Below, piece by piece: positions 13,745 to 14,197 of a DNA stretch of 14,197 nt (position 1 is its first letter; each line of letters begins with the position of its first letter). The stretch is from CAYMCV01 sp964389005 (GTDB taxonomy: Bacteria > Bacillota > Clostridia > Lachnospirales > Lachnospiraceae). The translations under genes were made by a program, and so were the position numbers. The stretch lies in assembly GCA_964389005.1 (NCBI GenBank), contig CAYMCV010000063.1:1-14197 (forward strand), written 5' to 3'. The notes beneath the pieces were generated by a model. That model was not told the origin of the DNA. It did no database searches and saw nothing but the letters and a program-made list of their open reading frames with translations.

Positions 13745-14197
13745 GCGGTTGCGCTTTTTTTACCAATAATTCATACATAAAAATCATCAGAATCAGGATG
13801 ATCAGTAAGAAATAGGGCAACAGTAAGGGCGAGAATGCATTGGCCAAGACACCGAATAAAGGCGGCATCAGTAATGTGCCGATGTAAGCACTTGCCATCT
13901 GCACACCGATGATTGCTTGCGAACGATCGGCACCAAAATGTGCGGGTGTCGAATGAATGATGCAGGGATAGATGGGAGCGCATCCAAGGCCAATCAGAAT
14001 CAAACCGATGAGGGACAGCACTCTCGGCCCGGGAAGCATCATCAATAGAATTCCGACTGCAATAATGACTTCGCCCATACGAGTCAGATGGTTGTCATTC
14101 AATTTCATGGTAATGAAGCCGCAGATGGCACGTCCTACGGTGATTCCGATAAAAAACAGACCGGCAAAACTTGCGGCGGTTTCCGGCGAGATGCCTT
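13734..14197 (-). CDS. MFS transporter, C-terminal part (5' end outside window)
   Basis: The frame is open from the window edge to TGA at 13736-13734, giving about 153 C-terminal residues of a 12-helix major facilitator transporter. At least four membrane helices are visible: FAGLFFIGITVGRAICGFIT, EVIIAVGILLMMLPG, LSLIGLILIGLGCAPIYPCIIHS and the last pair, GTLLMPPLFGVLANAF and LLPYFLLIILILMIFMYELL. The G-x-G-C-A-P-I-Y-P segment and the preceding loop R-A-I-C-G-F resemble fucose/glucose-permease-like (FucP or YfkF-type) MFS members, but substrate specificity cannot be set. It converges on the esterase with an 11-bp overlap of coding ends (13734-13744), so there is no room for a terminator between them. 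Confidence 0.85.
   Translation of the reverse strand, partial: GISPETAASFAGLFFIGITVGRAICGFITMKLNDNHLTRMGEVIIAVGILLMMLPGPRVLSLIGLILIGLGCAPIYPCIIHSTPAHFGADRSQAIIGVQMASAYIGTLLMPPLFGVLANAFSPLLLPYFLLIILILMIFMYELLVKKAQPLNP

Overview
The window looks like a draft chromosomal contig from a low-to-moderate-GC Firmicute, most likely a Clostridia/Lachnospiraceae-type bacterium. This is inferred from the strong AGGAGG-like ribosome sites, the lipoprotein signal with a lipobox, a secreted VWA/thrombospondin-3 protein with no outer-membrane features, and the general protein style. A run of 10 Ns (13403-13412) marks an assembly gap. No rRNA, tRNA, CRISPR array, insertion sequence or phage module was recognised.

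Region 1 (1-3503, plus strand). The 3' end of a RimJ/RimL-type GNAT acetyltransferase is followed by a tight three-gene unit: a class I SAM methyltransferase, an FMN-dependent alpha-hydroxy-acid-oxidase-like enzyme (ATGA overlap) and a sugar-phosphate isomerase/epimerase-type TIM barrel. They probably act on one small molecule, identity unknown. A small membrane-anchored protein of unknown function follows.

Region 2 (3504-8290) holds a decayed VOC/PhnB-like gene and a perfect bidirectional terminator, then a minus-strand cassette. The cassette begins at a good promoter (8261-8289) and a roughly 190-nt leader. Its first gene encodes a very large secreted protein: signal peptide, bactofilin-like beta-helix, thrombospondin type 3 calcium repeats, VWA domain with intact MIDAS, more calcium repeats, and a papain-fold/C39-like cysteine peptidase-like domain. 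It is split by one apparent lost base near 7771; restoring it gives about 1140 residues. Thirty-five bases downstream lies a small lipoprotein whose first mature loop (N-x-S-S-G-x-x-W) resembles the N-P-T-T-G-Y-x-W loop of chagasin/I42 inhibitors of papain-like proteases. A truncated second copy of that lipoprotein gene (about 92% identical over 162 bp) follows. The protease-like protein paired with a candidate membrane-anchored inhibitor is the most interesting system here.

Region 3 (8373-12361, plus strand). A Cys-rich V4R/ATC-hydrolase-like protein, an AraC regulator with a GyrI-like effector domain, a small unknown protein, a Cys-rich flavodoxin-fold oxidoreductase, and an overlapping condensation-domain-type acyltransferase with an intact HHxxxDG motif.

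Region 4 (12483-14197). A membrane-anchored erythromycin-esterase-family protein interrupted by the assembly gap, converging with an overlap of 11 bp on the C-terminal part of an MFS transporter that runs off the window.
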